NCBI RefSeq assembly: GCF_002265265.1
Contig: NZ_NOIF01000001.1
Location: 62,001 to 126,000 of the forward strand
Origin: Photobacterium sanguinicancri
Lineage (GTDB): Bacteria > Pseudomonadota > Gammaproteobacteria > Enterobacterales > Vibrionaceae
DNA: 64,000 bases
Reading direction: 5' to 3'
Under the pieces are notes generated by a model, which was not told where the DNA came from, searched no databases, and worked only from the letters and a program-made list of their open reading frames with translations. A program made the position numbers and the translations under genes. Positions 8,143 to 18,414 of this stretch are shown here, in pieces. How positions within the stretch are numbered: the first letter of the stretch is position 1; every line of letters begins with the position of its first letter.

Positions 8143-9116
8143 TACATAACCCCTGCTTTTAGTAGGTCATGCATGTTTAAAGCGCCCACTAAGCGGTTAT
8201 CTTCAGTGACAAGCAAGCCATTAATCTTCCTATCTTCCATCACTTTTAATCCTTCAGCGGCCAATATATTTGGCGAAATAGTTGAAGGGTTGCGTGTCAT
8301 CACATCACCGATACTGGTGTTATGGATGTCGACACGGTTATCGAGTAAACGGCGCAGATCGCCATCAGTAAAAATACCCGTCAGCATTTCGCTATTATCG
8401 ATGATCGCTGTCATCCCTAAGCCTTTGCGAGAGACTTCAAGTAGGGCATCTTTAATTGTGGCTTCTTCATTAACGATAGGCAGTAAGTCACCTTTGTGCA
8501 TCACATCGCTAATACGCATTAACAGTTTGCGACCTAGCGCACCACCTGGGTGAGAAAGCGCGAAATCGTCAGCTGTAAAACCGCGCGCTTCCATTATTGC
8601 AATCGCTAGCGCATCGCCCATAACTAATGTCGCGGTGGTGCTAGAGGTGGGTGCTAAGTTTAATGGGCATGCTTCTTTCTCTACGGTAATTTGCAAGTGG
8701 ATCTGAGCAAATTTCGCCATGCTTGATTCTGGCTTACCTGTCATGCTGATAAGCGGGATACCAAGGCGTTTGATCACGGGTAATAACGCCATGATCTCAG
8801 ACGCTTCACCTGAGTTTGATATCGCTAATACCACATCGTCTTTTTTGATCATACCAAGATCACCATGGCTCGCTTCGCCTGGGTGAACAAAGAAGGCTGG
8901 AGTACCCGTGCTTGCAAACGTTGCGGCTATCTTGTTACCAATGTGGCCGGATTTACCCATGCCCATGACAATAACCTTGCCTTTGCATTGGCAAATAAGC
9001 TCACACGCAGCGGCAAATTCGCTATTAACATACTGCTGAATGTTTTGCAGGGCTGCGATTTCAGTTTCCATTACTTTGCGACCATGGGCGCAAAAATCAA
9101 ACATGTGCGACATCAT
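8142..9116 (-). CDS. kdsD: Arabinose-5-phosphate isomerase KdsD
   Basis: 324 residues: an N-terminal SIS domain (GKVIVMGMGKSGHIGNKIAATFASTGTPAFFVHPGEASHGDLGM) and two C-terminal CBS domains (about residues 205-324, with GIFTDGDLRR and LVGALNMHDLL). It interconverts ribulose 5-phosphate and arabinose 5-phosphate, the first step toward KDO. ATGs at 9116, 9113 and 9104 are possible starts; GGAGAG upstream favours 9116. It follows yrbG by 10 bases. Confidence 0.96.
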   Translation of the reverse strand: MMSHMFDFCAHGRKVMETEIAALQNIQQYVNSEFAAACELICQCKGKVIVMGMGKSGHIGNKIAATFASTGTPAFFVHPGEASHGDLGMIKKDDVVLAISNSGEASEIMALLPVIKRLGIPLISMTGKPESSMAKFAQIHLQITVEKEACPLNLAPTSSTTATLVMGDALAIAIMEARGFTADDFALSHPGGALGRKLLMRISDVMHKGDLLPIVNEEATIKDALLEVSRKGLGMTAIIDNSEMLTGIFTDGDLRRLLDNRVDIHNTSIGDVMTRNPSTISPNILAAEGLKVMEDRKINGLLVTEDNRLVGALNMHDLLKAGVM

Positions 9117-9126
9117 TTACTCTCCG

Positions 9127-10092
9127 TTAACCTGCAACATTATAAAACAGATATCCCTGATAGGCGATAAAGCAGCAGAGAAGTATACCACCTTCTATAC
9201 GGTTGATTCGGCGACGTTTTCCAAGTGCCATCAGCATTAATAAGACAGAAACGGCTAGCATCACGTAGAAGTCACGACCCATCGCGAGTGGACTTAATAC
9301 CGATGGGTTTAATAAACCAGGGATACCCATAACCGCCAGAATGTTGAAAACGTTAGAGCCGATGATATTACCCACCGCCATATCATCTTCACCTTTGAAG
9401 ATACTCGCGATAGACGCTGCTAGTTCTGGCAAGCTGGTACCAATTGCGATGATGGTTAAGCCGATCACTAGATCGCTCATGCCATAGTATTTGGCAATAG
9501 TCACCGCAGATTCAACCACCATATCTGAAGAGTAAAGCAGCAGCACTAGGCCAATGACAATCCAAACACCTGCCGCGATGTTACTGACACCGTCGGGGAT
9601 TTCTGATTCTTGTTCATCAGCCAGCGCATCGCCTTCTACTTTTGCTTTTTGGCTGATTTTAAACATCGCGAACAAGAAAAGGACAAACAATATAACCAGC
9701 AGTACACCTTCATGGAAGCCTAAGTGACTATCCCAGAGCAAAGCACCTGCAACCAGCGTAACGCCCAGCATAAGAGGTAATTCACGGCGAATAATGCCGG
9801 AACTGATACTCAGTGGCTTGATAATGGCAGTGAGACCGATGATAAGGGCAATGTTGGCAATATTAGAGCCAAGTACGTTGCCTACCGCTGTATCTGTTTT
9901 TCCCGCGAGAGCAGCAGTTGCTGATACCATCATTTCAGGGGCTGACGATCCCATGGCAAGGATGGTCATACCGATGATCAGCGGTGCGACGCCAAAGTTT
10001 TTAGCGAGCGCAGCAGCACCAAAAACGAGGCGGTCTGCACTCCACACCAGAAGAGTTAAACCGATACAAAGTAAGACAATGGCTTCAAGCAT
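9127..10092 (-). CDS. yrbG: Calcium/sodium antiporter family protein YrbG
   Basis: 321 residues, polytopic inner membrane protein of the CaCA superfamily. The two inverted alpha repeats are visible: MGSSAPEMMVSA...VGNVLGSNIANIALIIG (residues about 47-87) and AIGTSLPELAAS...VGNIIGSNVFNILAVMG (about 217-256), each carrying the acidic and asparagine residues used for cation binding. An acidic loop between the halves is short. It is first in the leftward kds-lpt-rpoN run and divergent from mlaF, as in E. coli. Its physiological substrate is not settled for the family. Confidence 0.93.
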   Translation of the reverse strand: MLEAIVLLCIGLTLLVWSADRLVFGAAALAKNFGVAPLIIGMTILAMGSSAPEMMVSATAALAGKTDTAVGNVLGSNIANIALIIGLTAIIKPLSISSGIIRRELPLMLGVTLVAGALLWDSHLGFHEGVLLVILFVLFLFAMFKISQKAKVEGDALADEQESEIPDGVSNIAAGVWIVIGLVLLLYSSDMVVESAVTIAKYYGMSDLVIGLTIIAIGTSLPELAASIASIFKGEDDMAVGNIIGSNVFNILAVMGIPGLLNPSVLSPLAMGRDFYVMLAVSVLLMLMALGKRRRINRIEGGILLCCFIAYQGYLFYNVAG

Positions 10093-10474
10093 TGTTATCC
10101 CTTTCTAATTCAAATTAATTGTGAACATTAGTTAAGAGGACAATTTTGACGTTTAGCAACTCAAAAGGGAAGGATAAACGCAGTGAATTTAACGTGATTA
10201 ACTAAAGCTTTCGGTGAAGACGTTGAAAACCTACCGCATTGTTGTGCCTGAATGAATAGGCTAAGAGGGAAGTGATTGCTCACAATTCGAGGGATATTCG
10301 ATTGTTTTGACCTTAGCTTTGCGAGGAAATAACGGAAAACTGACAGTTATTTTCTTGAGTTGCATGTATTATCTTTATTATTATCTGTCGCTTAGCTCAT
10401 TTATCTGCTTATTGTGAACCTCGTGAATCGACAGAATCAGGGTATTGCACCAGAGAATAATCAACAGGAATGTT
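10093..10474. other. Divergent intergenic region yrbG/mlaF
   Basis: 382 bases with no credible gene. It must hold the promoters of the leftward yrbG-kds-lpt-rpoN run and the rightward mla run. TTGAGT at 10355 and TATTAT at 10376 on the plus strand are a loose sigma-70 candidate with poor spacing, so I do not call a promoter. No strong hairpin or riboswitch was recognised. Confidence 0.6.
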
Positions 10475-11284
10475 ATGGGGCCAACTAACTCGCTTGTTAC
10501 AATTAACAACATGACTTTCATGCGTGGTGAACGCCGAATTTTCGACAATGTCTGTATTGAGGTGCCCAAAGGGAAGATTACCGCCATTATGGGGCCATCA
10601 GGCATAGGTAAAACGACTTTATTACGCTTAATTGGTGGACAGTTAGCGCCTGATAGCGGCGAGGTTTGGTTTGATGGTCACAATATTCCGACATTGAACC
10701 GCAAAACGTTATACCAAGTTCGAAAGCGCATGAGTATGTTGTTTCAGTCTGGTGCGTTGTTCACTGATATGACGGTATTCGACAATATTGCCTTTCCGCT
10801 ACGTGAGCATACTGATTTACCTGAAGACTTGTTACGTACATTGGTGCTCTTGAAATTGGAAGCTGTGGGCTTACGGGGTGCTGCCCAGTTGATGCCAAAT
10901 GAGTTATCCGGCGGGATGGCGAGACGGGCTGCGTTAGCCCGTGCAATTGCATTAGACCCTGAATTGATCATGTATGACGAACCGTTTGTTGGCCAAGACC
11001 CGATTACCATGGGAGTATTGGTTAAATTAATCCGCGACATGAATCAAGCTCTGGGTGTTACTGCTGTTATCGTATCGCACGATGTCCCCGAAGTGATGAG
11101 TATTGCTGACAAAGTGTATTTACTCTCGGGTGGGAAAATTATTGGCAGTGGTAGTCCTGACGAACTACGCGCAAACCAAGATCCTCAGATTCGTCAGTTT
11201 CTTGATGGGGATGCCGACGGCCCAGTGCCGTTTCAGTATCCAGCTCAGCCGTTGGCTGATGATCTTTTTTCTTCTCAATCCTAA
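10475..11284 (+). CDS. mlaF: Phospholipid transport ABC ATP-binding protein MlaF
   Basis: 269 residues. Walker A GPSGIGKTT, signature LSGGMARRAALARAI, Walker B LIMYDEPFVGQDP and switch histidine in VSHDVPEVM identify an MlaF-type ATPase of the MlaFEDB complex, which moves phospholipids between the inner membrane and the periplasmic carrier MlaC. The ATG at 10475 is preferred over a TTG ten codons upstream because CAGGA lies just before it and the protein then begins like its homologues. First gene of the mlaFEDCB-ibaG-murA series. Confidence 0.97.
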   Translation: MGPTNSLVTINNMTFMRGERRIFDNVCIEVPKGKITAIMGPSGIGKTTLLRLIGGQLAPDSGEVWFDGHNIPTLNRKTLYQVRKRMSMLFQSGALFTDMTVFDNIAFPLREHTDLPEDLLRTLVLLKLEAVGLRGAAQLMPNELSGGMARRAALARAIALDPELIMYDEPFVGQDPITMGVLVKLIRDMNQALGVTAVIVSHDVPEVMSIADKVYLLSGGKIIGSGSPDELRANQDPQIRQFLDGDADGPVPFQYPAQPLADDLFSSQS

Positions 11285-11296
11285 GCGGTATTAAAC

Positions 11297-12073
11297 ATGG
11301 AATGGATTCGCCGTCTCGGACGATTCACCTTAGATAAATGTACGGCGATAGGGCGAGCAACCTTGATGTTGTTCGGCGCGATATGCTGTAAGCCGCAGCC
11401 GAAAAAAATGTGGCCGTTGTTATTGGCTCAATTGTATTCAGTGGGTGTGCGTTCGATTGCTATTATTTTGGTTTCTGGTTTGTTCATTGGCATGGTTTTA
11501 AGCTTACAAGGCTATATCGTGCTAGTGGATTTCGGTGCAGAAACCAGCCTTGGTCAAATGGTCGCTTTGTCGTTATTACGTGAACTGGGTCCGGTGGTGA
11601 CAGCATTATTGTTTGCTGGTCGAGCGGGCTCGGCATTAACAGCTGAAATTGGGTTAATGAAAACCACAGAACAACTCTCCAGTATGGAAATGATGGCGGT
11701 CGATCCACTGCGTAGGGTTATTGCTCCACGTTTTTGGGCGGGTGTTATTTCTATGCCGCTGCTCGCGATGATGTTTGCTGCCATTGGTATATGGGGTGGA
11801 CAGCTCGTCGGGGTCGACTGGAAAGGGATCGACTATGGTAGTTTTTGGTCGGTAATGCAGTCGTCGGTTGAATTGGGGTATGACATTGGTAATAGCATTA
11901 TCAAGTCGGTCTTTTTCGCAATAACCGTGACATGGATTGCCGTATTTAATGGGTACGATGCAGTACCCACTTCAGAAGGAATTAGTCAGGCAACAACCCG
12001 CACCGTGGTGAATTCATCCTTGGCGGTATTGGGGCTAGACTTTGTACTGACCGCGCTTATGTTTGGGAATTAA
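11297..12073 (+). CDS. mlaE: Phospholipid transport permease MlaE
   Basis: 258 residues, integral inner membrane permease of the MlaE family. Characteristic stretches are [73 protein letters not shown] and the C-terminal region ending in [22 protein letters not shown]. It dimerises at the core of MlaFEDB. The start is 12 bases after the mlaF stop and the stop is 3 bases before mlaD. Confidence 0.97.
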   Translation: MEWIRRLGRFTLDKCTAIGRATLMLFGAICCKPQPKKMWPLLLAQLYSVGVRSIAIILVSGLFIGMVLSLQGYIVLVDFGAETSLGQMVALSLLRELGPVVTALLFAGRAGSALTAEIGLMKTTEQLSSMEMMAVDPLRRVIAPRFWAGVISMPLLAMMFAAIGIWGGQLVGVDWKGIDYGSFWSVMQSSVELGYDIGNSIIKSVFFAITVTWIAVFNGYDAVPTSEGISQATTRTVVNSSLAVLGLDFVLTALMFGN

Positions 12074-12076
12074 CAG

Positions 12077-12553
12077 ATGCAGCAGACAAAAAAAACAGAA
12101 TTATGGGTAGGTTCATTTGTATTAATGGGCATTATTGCTTTGTTAATCCTTATCTTTCAGGTTGCTGATGTGAAAAATATTGGCAGTCGAGATACGTACA
12201 GTTTGAGTGCGCACTTCGACAATATTGGCGGCTTGAAAGTTCGTTCACCGATCAAAGTTGGCGGTGTCACTGTTGGTCAAGTAAGCAGTATCACATTAGA
12301 CGGCGAAAGCTATGTACCTGTCGTTGAATTGACGATTGATAAGCAATTTGGTTACTTCCCCGAAACGAGCTCTGCAGCCATTTTAACGTCAGGATTACTG
12401 GGGGAACAATATGTGGGTATTAGCCCTGGGTTTGTTGATGATGATATTGAAATGCTAGGTAATGGCGATTTGATTGAAGATACAAAATCCGCGCTAGTAT
12501 TAGAAGATATGATTGGTCAGGTGCTCTATAGCATCGGCGGTGATCAGAAATAG
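12077..12553 (+). CDS. mlaD: Phospholipid-binding MCE protein MlaD
   Basis: 158 residues: one N-terminal membrane helix (about residues 9-27) and one MCE domain (about 40-120) with the pattern DNIGGLKVRSPIKVGGVTVGQVSSITLD and SGLLGEQYVGISPG. MlaD forms a hexameric ring with a lipid channel on the periplasmic side of MlaFE. Its length is a little shorter than E. coli MlaD (183 aa) at the C-terminus. Confidence 0.96.
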   Translation: MQQTKKTELWVGSFVLMGIIALLILIFQVADVKNIGSRDTYSLSAHFDNIGGLKVRSPIKVGGVTVGQVSSITLDGESYVPVVELTIDKQFGYFPETSSAAILTSGLLGEQYVGISPGFVDDDIEMLGNGDLIEDTKSALVLEDMIGQVLYSIGGDQK

Positions 12554-12591
12554 TGCGAGCGACATTGCGTAGATCAGAGAGGGAACAAAGA

Positions 12592-13236
12592 ATGATACGA
12601 TCTTTTATGATCAGTGTGTTGGGTGTAGTACTGACATTAACCAGCGCAATAGCGGCACCAATGGTTGATAAAACGGATCCATATACAATGATGGCTGCGG
12701 TTTCGACCACCATGTTTGATCGCTTGAAAGCTGAGCAGGCCACGATAGCGCAAAACCCAGAACATTTGCGCGTGGTAGTACAGCAAGAGCTTTTACCGTA
12801 TGTAAATAGTCGTTACGCTGCGTATAAAGTACTCGGTCCTCAACTAAAGAAAACGACGAAAGAACAACGTAACGCGTTTGTTGATGCGTTTACTGATTAC
12901 TTAGTGGCATCTTACGCCCAAGTGCTTACGCAATACTCTGATCAAAATATTCAAATTGAGCCTGCCAAAGCGGTTCCAGCGGATCGCAGTATCGTGTCGG
13001 TACGGGTTGATATTATCGATAAGCAACGTCCACCGATTCGATTGGACTTTAAAATGCGTAAGAATAAGAAAACCAATGAGTGGCAAGGTTACGACATGGT
13101 GGCGGAAGGTGTCAGCATGATCTCGACCAAACAAAGTGAGTGGAGTGGCCAATTACGCACCGAAGGTGTAGACGCGGTAACTAACACGCTGAAAACATTA
13201 GCAGCGAAGCCTATTCGCCGTGAAACAGATAAGTAA
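12592..13236 (+). CDS. mlaC: Periplasmic phospholipid carrier MlaC
   Basis: 214 residues with a cleavable signal peptide (MIRSFMISVLGVVLTLTSAIAAP) and the MlaC/Ttg2 domain (QQELLPYVNSRYAAYKVLGP...FVDAFTDYLVASYAQVL). It ferries phospholipid between MlaFEDB and the outer-membrane MlaA-OmpC complex. The ATG at 12592 is chosen over a GTG at 12553 because the upstream 13 codons would bury the signal peptide, and a GAGGGA ribosome binding site lies just before it. MlaA is not in this window. Confidence 0.95.
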   Translation: MIRSFMISVLGVVLTLTSAIAAPMVDKTDPYTMMAAVSTTMFDRLKAEQATIAQNPEHLRVVVQQELLPYVNSRYAAYKVLGPQLKKTTKEQRNAFVDAFTDYLVASYAQVLTQYSDQNIQIEPAKAVPADRSIVSVRVDIIDKQRPPIRLDFKMRKNKKTNEWQGYDMVAEGVSMISTKQSEWSGQLRTEGVDAVTNTLKTLAAKPIRRETDK

Positions 13237-13559
13237 TGGCCATGTCGAGTGCTAATACTGAAGTAAAATGGCAAATGATCTCTGATGGTCATTATTGCTT
13301 GTCAGGTCGCTTAGAACATGACACAGTCTCGACATTTTGGCGACAAAGAGAAGAGTGGGTACCCCAACAATTGGCGGTCACACTTGATTTGTCAGCACTT
13401 GAGCGAGTTGATTCTGCTGGTATGGTAATGCTGTTGCATCTATGCCAATACATCGAACAATCTGGTGGTCAATTGACGCTATGTAAGATGCCTGAACAAC
13501 TTAGCACTTTGCTTCGCCTAAGCCATGTGGATTCATTATTCGCTGCCAATATCGCCTGA
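13236..13559 (+). CDS. mlaB: STAS-domain protein MlaB
   Basis: 107 residues, a single STAS domain: the central VTLDLSALERVDSAGMVMLLHLC contains the conserved serine in the DSAG motif. MlaB binds MlaF on the cytoplasmic side and is needed for its stability and activity. The ATG shares one base with the mlaC stop (TAATG), so translation is probably coupled. Confidence 0.95.
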   Translation: MAMSSANTEVKWQMISDGHYCLSGRLEHDTVSTFWRQREEWVPQQLAVTLDLSALERVDSAGMVMLLHLCQYIEQSGGQLTLCKMPEQLSTLLRLSHVDSLFAANIA

Positions 13560-13578
13560 GCAGCAAAGAGGATAGATT

Positions 13579-15098
<1,520 letters not shown>

Positions 15099-15134
15099 TC
15101 TTTAGTACTGTATTGAACAAAAAGCCTCGCTATT

Positions 15135-16500
15135 TGAAGTGACCCCATTAAGTTGGACATTTTAGTTAAGCGGCTTGTAAGGCCTGATTTCGATATTCTA
15201 TCGGAGTCAGGCCTTTTAGTTTTACCTTTATACGTTTTGTATTGTAATACTCGATGTACCCTTTAATCTTTTCTATCAGTTCATCGGCATCTTTGAAGCT
15301 TTTCCCGTGATACATCTCTGTTTTCAGCAACGCGAAAAAGTTCTCGGCTACAGCATTATCGAGGCAATTCCCTTTTCGCGACATACTTTGGGCAAGACCA
15401 CAGTTAGCGAGTTGCTTTTGATAAGCCTTATGCCGATATTGCCAGCCTTGGTCGCTATGTACAATTGGTCTTGAGTGTCCTCTAAGTTTCTTTATTGCAT
15501 CTTTCAACATGCCCGTAACCAGTGGTAGTCGAGCATTTTTGGCCAGCCTAAACGAGATCACTTCTTGATTAAACAGGTCAACTATCGGCGACAAATAGAC
15601 TTTCTGCCCTTTAACCTTGAACTCGGTGACATCTGTCACCCACTTTTCATCAGGTTTTGTCGCCTTGAAGTCTCTTTCAAGTATGTTTGGTGCCGCTCTC
15701 CCTGCTTCTCCTCTGTAAGCTCGATACTTCTTTGGCCTCATCGTGGATTTTAGCCCCTGCCGGGTCATCAGCCGTTGTACCGTCTTGTGATTGAGCTTGA
15801 TACCGCGATTCCTTAATTCCAAGTGAATACGGCGGTAGCCATAACGCCCCTCATGCTCATGATAAATCGATCTAATAACTTCTAGCTCGTGCTCATAAGC
15901 GTCAGGCTTATGGCATGCTTGAATTTGATAGTAGAACACACTCCTTGCCATCTTCATGGCTCGAAGTAGGTGCTTTAATGAGTGCTTTTCTTTCAGAGCT
16001 GAGACGGCTAACGCTTTTTCTTTGTTTGTCGACGCTTTTGCTGCTTCAGCTCCTCCAACTTTTTTAGAACAGCATTCTCTGCCCGCAAGTACGCCAGTTC
16101 CTCTTTCAGCTCTTCAAGGGTCATTTCGTCATCAGGTTTTGGTGTAGCTTTGGATTGAGATTTCATGAGAGGTCTTCCTATAGGGCGGTTTTCTAGTCCT
16201 TCTAAACCAGCCTCATTGTACTTTTTAAGCCATGACGACAAGATGCCAGGAGAGGATAGGTTCAAAACAGCGCTAGTGTGACTGAGAGACCACCCACTCG
16301 TCCACATCAGATTCAATGCCTGCAATTTCTTACCCGCACTACTGCTATGTGAGGAAGGTAAGAAGGAGTTGATGCCATGTATCGAATAGACCTGAGTCCA
16401 GTACCTTATTTGTCTCGATGATATTGAATATTCACTAGATAGCTGTCTGCTGGATGCTGTTCCATGAAGATATTGCCTAGCAATAGTAATATCTATTATG
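15135..16500 (-). mobile_element. IS3-family (IS150-type) insertion sequence, orfA-side end missing
   Basis: The element carries orfA and orfB read leftward. The orfB-side end is visible at 15135, TGAAGTGACCCCATTAAG followed by TTGGACA, a typical IS3-family terminus. The inverted copy (..CTTAATGGGGTCACTTCA) expected near 16500 is absent, and the orfA frame runs straight into the lysC stop codon. No target-site duplication can be seen. So the copy seems to be cut at one end and probably cannot move by itself. It separates murA from lysC. The orfA-side limit is uncertain by about 20 bases. Confidence 0.85.
15166..15957 (-). CDS. IS3-family transposase OrfB (DDE integrase domain)
   Basis: 263 codons from an internal ATG. 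An HTH_21-like segment (HEHEGRYGYRRIHLELRNRGIKLNHKTVQRLM) precedes an rve integrase core: the first acidic residue is in WVTDVTEFKV, the second in PIVHSDQGWQYRH and the third glutamate in CLDNAVAENFFALLKTEMYH, so the DDE triad is intact. In IS3 elements OrfB is made as an OrfAB fusion by -1 frameshifting. Here the orfA end has an A-rich slippery stretch (AAGAAAAAG near 16020) and the -1 frame continues openly (ALAVSALKEKHSLKHLLRAM) into this gene. Confidence 0.93.
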   Translation of the reverse strand: MKMARSVFYYQIQACHKPDAYEHELEVIRSIYHEHEGRYGYRRIHLELRNRGIKLNHKTVQRLMTRQGLKSTMRPKKYRAYRGEAGRAAPNILERDFKATKPDEKWVTDVTEFKVKGQKVYLSPIVDLFNQEVISFRLAKNARLPLVTGMLKDAIKKLRGHSRPIVHSDQGWQYRHKAYQKQLANCGLAQSMSRKGNCLDNAVAENFFALLKTEMYHGKSFKDADELIEKIKGYIEYYNTKRIKVKLKGLTPIEYRNQALQAA

Positions 16501-16505
16501 AGAGC
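16008..16505 (-). pseudogene. IS3-family OrfA, 5'-truncated
   Basis: The frame is longer than its first TTG at 16325 suggests: upstream codons read IARQYLHGTASSRQLSSEYS and on to SSHSSAGKK, the first helix-turn-helix of an IS150-type OrfA. A second HTH (SGWSLSHTSAVLNLSSPGILSSWL), then GLEGLENRPIGRP and a leucine-zipper-like LEELKEELAYLRAENAVLKKLEEL follow. The frame has no ATG before it meets the lysC stop at 16506-16508, so about 5-10 N-terminal residues, the start codon and the terminal repeat are gone. Confidence 0.8.
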
Positions 16506-17888
16506 TTAATGTTCTTCAAATAATTGCTGATGTAGCTGTTGTACGATTGGCTTCGCATTGTCTTGATCAATCAAGAAACAGAGATTGTGCGGGCTGGCGC
16601 CATAGCACACCATCCGAAGCTGATAATCATCGAGAGAACCAAATACTTGACTCACAGAGCCTTGGGTATGGCTCATTTGGTTACCGATCAATGCGACTAA
16701 GCAGAGCCCTTGCTCTACTTCTACTCGGCACCATTCGTTCAGAGCTTCAATCGCTGCTTGTGGTAGTGTCGGAGCACCACCTGCCGTATCGGTTTGATCC
16801 AGAGTCAGTGAAACGCTGACTTCTGATGTAGTAATTAAATCAACCGATATTTTATGCTCAGCTAAAATACGAAAGACTTCAGCGAGAAAGCCATAAGCAT
16901 GGAACATATTCAAACTAGTGAGCGTCACCATAGTTTGGTTGCAACGAAGTGCTACCGCTCGAAAAAGAGGTGCATTGCTAACTGTTTGTCGAATCCAAGT
17001 CCCTCCTTGCCCTGGTGCTTTTGACGAGCCAACAAAAACTGGAATTTGTTGGCGTATCGCAGGAACTAAGGTTGAGGGGTGGAGAATTTTCGCTCCGAAA
17101 TTGGCCATTTCAGAGGCTTCGCTAAAGCTGATTTCTTTAATGGGTTGTGCTTTGGCGGTAATACGAGGATCTGTGGTGTACATGCCAGGAACATCGGTCC
17201 AGATTTCTAAGGTGGTTGCATTGATTGCCTCGGCCATTAATGCGGCACTGTAATCACTACCGCCACGACCTAGAGTTGTCGTGTGGTTGCTTTCATCAGA
17301 ACCAATAAACCCTTGGCTAACGACAACGTGATGCTGTAATTGGCTGCGGAGGTGATCGTTACTGAGTTGACGAATCGCAGTGGGGTTAGGAATGGCTTTG
17401 CCGTGTTGACTGTCCGTTCGCATCACTTGGCGGATATCGAATCGAATTGCATCAATACCTTGCTCTCGAAGAATTTGTGTAAATAAATGGGTCGAGAGTA
17501 GTTCGCCATTCGCCACTAATTGATCGGTAATCGCCGCGCTCGGTTGATCAATGGCTTGCTCTGAAAGTGCAGTGATATTCTCTAATAGAACTTGGATAGC
17601 GGCGGCAGGGATTTCAGGTGACTGAAGTTGATCGAGCACTGATTGATGGGTATCGTTCAGGGTTTGGAGTCGCTGCTGACGTAATGCATTATCTGCAATG
17701 CCCTGAGATAATTCTACTAGCAAGTTGGTGACCCCAGAGCATGCGCTGATCAAGACAAGGCGTGTTGCTGGGCTATTTGCCACAATGTGAGCACTACGCT
17801 GCATCGCATTAAAGTCGGCAACACTAGTGCCACCAAACTTAGCGACGGTAAGGGCTGGTGATGTTGAGGGTGATACAGTCGGGCTCAA
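16506..17888 (-). CDS. lysC: Lysine-sensitive aspartokinase III LysC
   Basis: 460 residues (E. coli LysC is 449). The kinase domain begins VAKFGGTSVADFNAMQ and contains TLGRGGSDYSAALMAEAI and EIWTDVPGMYTTDPR; C-terminal ACT domains include VDLITTSEVSVSLTLD and the end LCFLIDQDNAKPIVQQLHQQLF. It phosphorylates aspartate, the first step to lysine, threonine, methionine and diaminopimelate. It has a 350-base leader with a lysine riboswitch, so lysine controls it at RNA level and by ACT-domain feedback. The stop codon lies directly beside the truncated IS element, so its native terminator appears to be lost. Confidence 0.97.
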   Translation of the reverse strand: MSPTVSPSTSPALTVAKFGGTSVADFNAMQRSAHIVANSPATRLVLISACSGVTNLLVELSQGIADNALRQQRLQTLNDTHQSVLDQLQSPEIPAAAIQVLLENITALSEQAIDQPSAAITDQLVANGELLSTHLFTQILREQGIDAIRFDIRQVMRTDSQHGKAIPNPTAIRQLSNDHLRSQLQHHVVVSQGFIGSDESNHTTTLGRGGSDYSAALMAEAINATTLEIWTDVPGMYTTDPRITAKAQPIKEISFSEASEMANFGAKILHPSTLVPAIRQQIPVFVGSSKAPGQGGTWIRQTVSNAPLFRAVALRCNQTMVTLTSLNMFHAYGFLAEVFRILAEHKISVDLITTSEVSVSLTLDQTDTAGGAPTLPQAAIEALNEWCRVEVEQGLCLVALIGNQMSHTQGSVSQVFGSLDDYQLRMVCYGASPHNLCFLIDQDNAKPIVQQLHQQLFEEH

Positions 17889-18045
17889 AACATGTCTCCT
17901 AAAAACAGCATAAAGTATAGGAATCGGATGAAATAAGCGGGAGGTGCTGCTAGTACTGTAGCAGTATCAAACGGTGAACGGATAAAAATCACGACAACCA
18001 GAAGCTCCCCATATCAGACCTTTTTGATTCCATTCAAAAGGCAAA

Positions 18046-18214
18046 ATATGACAGCCAGAAGGATTCAACCTTCAAAGCCGATATAGCCGATCCCCTGCTC
18101 GGACATATCTCGGCGTTACTCCCCCTCTTAGCTTGGCATTGGGGTGGGGCCCCGCCAAACAAATACCTGGGTAACGCTCCTCTTCTGTTTTTACCTGCTG
18201 AGAATATCAGCAGG
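18046..18214 (-). promoter_or_regulatory. Lysine riboswitch (L-box) in the lysC leader
   Basis: Read on the minus strand, the leader carries the L-box signature in order: a hairpin CCTGCTGA-TATTC-TCAGCAGG (18214-18194), AGAAGAGGAGCGTTACCC, AGAGGGGGAGTAACGCCGAG, ATCGGCT, and TTGAATCCTTCTGGCTGTCA. These match, from memory, the E. coli lysC leader (AGAAGAGGCGCGTTGCCC, GAGGGGGTG, CGCCGAGG, GGCTGAATCCCC, GGTTGTCA). The remaining 150 bases to the lysC ATG form the expression platform; CCTTTTGA..TCAAAAAGG and a second copy of CTTCTGG-TTGTC lie there. A 67-codon frame over this region is not a gene. Confidence 0.9.
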
Positions 18215-18237
18215 ATGAACAAAAACTGAATAGCCAT

Positions 18238-18265
18238 TCAATAGGATTTATGGTGGGGTTGTCAA
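18238..18265 (-). promoter_or_regulatory. Candidate sigma-70 promoter of lysC
   Basis: On the minus strand a perfect TTGACA (18265-18260) is followed after 16 bases by TATTGA (18243-18238). Transcription would start about 15-20 bases before the riboswitch's first hairpin, which is the right place. The -10 match is partial. Confidence 0.5.
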
Positions 18266-18414
18266 TACATCAATGATTGATTATGCAAATAAATTGAAAT
18301 AACTTGTGTAGGTAAACCGAAATCGCGAGCTTTGAAACAAAGATAAACATCGACCTACATTATTCTGATATATAACTACACATAAGCGTCAGATACCTTT
18401 TAAGGAGAATTACA

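Noticed and set aside
18034-18237. A 67-codon frame upstream of lysC on the minus strand.
   Set aside because: It covers the lysine riboswitch; the bases follow RNA motifs and the peptide has no likeness to a protein.
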